From Firmicutes bacterium HGW-Firmicutes-2 (GTDB lineage: Bacteria; Bacillota; Clostridia; Lachnospirales; Vallitaleaceae), in assembly GCA_002841495.1 (NCBI GenBank), contig PGZV01000010.1, positions 51,657 through 115,656 on the forward strand: 64,000 bases of DNA, given 5' to 3'. The translations under genes were made by a program, and so were the position numbers. The notes beneath the pieces are model-generated. The model saw only the letters and a program-made list of their open reading frames with translations. It did no database searches and was not told where the DNA came from. Each line of letters begins with the position of its first letter. Positions within the stretch are counted from its first letter, which is position 1. Positions 62,900 to 64,000 of this stretch are shown piece after piece.

Positions 62900-64000
62900 G
62901 TTTTATCTCCTTGTTCCAACTTCTTTACCTCTAACTTTTCACGGGGTATACAGATACTTACAGTTGTGGTCTCATCTAATTCACTCGTTATTTGAATATA
63001 AGCTTTTTCACCATAAAATAACTTAATTCTTCGATAGACATTTTTCATACCTATACTACCTTTTTTATTACCATCTTCCATCACGTGATGGATTTCTTCA
63101 ATTTTTTCTTGGGTAATACCATAACCACTATTTGTTACCATAAGCTTGATATAGCCATCTTGTTCAAAAACTCGAATCAAAATCCAACTATTTGGATCAT
63201 CTTTATCAATCCCGTGGTATATAGCATTTTCCACTAATGGTTGAAGAATCAATTTCATAATTCGAAGCTCCGCAATTTCAGGGGTGCACTCAATCTTATA
63301 GACAAATCGATCATTGTACCGCATTCTTTGTATTAGCAAATAACTCTCTATATGTTGTAACTCTTCAAAAATTGGTATAAACTGCTTTCCTTTTGATAAA
63401 CTCACTCTAAAATATGTTGACAAGGCACCCACAGTATCTACCAAATCTTTATTTCTATTTTCCTCTGCCAACCAGATCATACAATCTAATGTATTATACA
63501 AAAAATGGGGATTGATTTGATTTTGAAGCGCTCTAATCTCTGTTTTACGTTTGCCTTCCTGTTCTTTTATCACTTCATTCATGAGCTCATGTATGCGGTC
63601 AATCATGCCATTAAAGCCTGTTATAACCGTCGTAATCTCTTTTTGGCCTTCTACCGCCACCTTTGAATCATCATTACCGTGATGGAAGCGAACAATTGCT
63701 TTATTTAATTTTTTTAATGGATTCGTGATTTGCCGCGCTACAAAATAAGCTACTAAAATCGTAATGAACATCGTAATAACTATGACACTAACCGCTGTAT
63801 AAAGGGCATTTGTGGTACCTTTCTCAAAGGCATCTATGTCTTGAAAAGTGGCAATACGCCACCTTGTCGAGCCTATTGTATTAATATTAACAACCATATG
63901 CGTTCCATTAATCGTTAATGACGTAAACGGTAAACCATACCGCCTTGAAAAAGCTAGCTAGTTTTTGAGATAATTATCGCTAGAGACAAGAAAACTAATA
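62896..64000 (-). pseudogene. LytS/YesM-type sensor histidine kinase, 5' end outside window, in-frame TAG in sensor region
   Basis: The kinase half is intact: a membrane helix (ALYTAVSVIVITMFITILVA), HAMP (RQITNPLKKLN), the His-kinase segment NQINPHFLYNTLDCMIWLAEE, and the HATPase domain with QPLVENAIYHGIDKDDPNSW. The first ATG (63897) is without a good ribosome binding site and would remove the first helix and most of the outer sensor. Upstream the same frame is open to the window edge except for one TAG at 63958-63960, with sensor-like sequence on both sides (FLVSSDNYLKN, then LAFSRRYGLPFTSL). It is therefore either a gene broken by a nonsense mutation or an assembly error. It overlaps the binding-protein gene by 4 bp; a YesN-like regulator is expected off the right edge. 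Confidence 0.7.

Noticed and set aside
63958..63960. TAG read as pyrrolysine in the kinase
   Set aside because: Pyrrolysine is known from methylamine methyltransferases and a few others, not LytS/YesM kinases, and no pyl genes are in the window.

Overview
The window looks like the chromosome of a low-GC Gram-positive anaerobe of the class Clostridia, most likely a Lachnospirales/Vallitalea-type organism. The evidence is the SCIFF (six-cysteine) ranthipeptide pair between yajC and a fused secDF, the conserved clostridial order tgt-yajC-scfA-scfB-secDF-recJ-apt-relA-MBL-hemZ-hisS-aspS, HemZ, S-layer-homology (SLH) proteins, a T-box leader, AGGAGG-type ribosome binding sites and AT-rich spacers. 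The genus is an inference; there are no rRNA or tRNA genes and no phage, transposase or CRISPR.

Region 1 (1-21000). The left edge cuts off the 3' end of pyrG. A minus-strand envelope block follows: a CtpA-type S41 protease, two SLH proteins, a DUF1934 protein, D-Ala-D-Ala ligase and a very large cysteine-free alpha-2-macroglobulin-like protein whose last codons appear frameshifted into its own terminator. A lipoprotein cyclophilin, a CoA-binding protein, a small DUF4250 protein, a GNAT acetyltransferase, a nicotinamidase-like hydrolase, a cysteine-rich mini-protein, a membrane protein, MscS, an ArsR-like regulator and a cold-shock protein come next.

Region 2 (21000-43500) is housekeeping. 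hisS-aspS lie behind a T-box leader whose putative specifier contains overlapping Asp (GAC) and His (CAC) codons. Then come proA, an intergenic transcription unit that may be a small RNA, hemZ, a metallo-hydrolase, relA/spoT with a structured leader, apt, recJ, secDF, the SCIFF maturase and its 49-residue precursor, a PHP phosphoesterase, yajC, tgt, an FAD-dependent dehydrogenase and aroC.

Region 3 (43500-58000) is signalling and accessory: an EAL phosphodiesterase with a degenerate GGDEF domain, divergent from a GGDEF cyclase that is translationally coupled to a NlpC/P60-like hydrolase; lspA; a TipA-type MerR regulator with an ideal 19-bp-spacer promoter; a two-component operon with unknown membrane proteins and a lipoprotein; an esterase, an AraC regulator, SelO and CorA.

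Region 4 (58000-64000) is a sugar uptake and sensing locus: mglB-mglA-mglC, a second galactose-binding-like lipoprotein overlapping a LytS/YesM-type histidine kinase by 4 bp (a likely three-component sensor), and a 14-bp palindrome in front of mglB. The kinase frame holds an in-frame TAG in its sensor region, so it may be a pseudogene or a sequencing error. It continues off the right edge.
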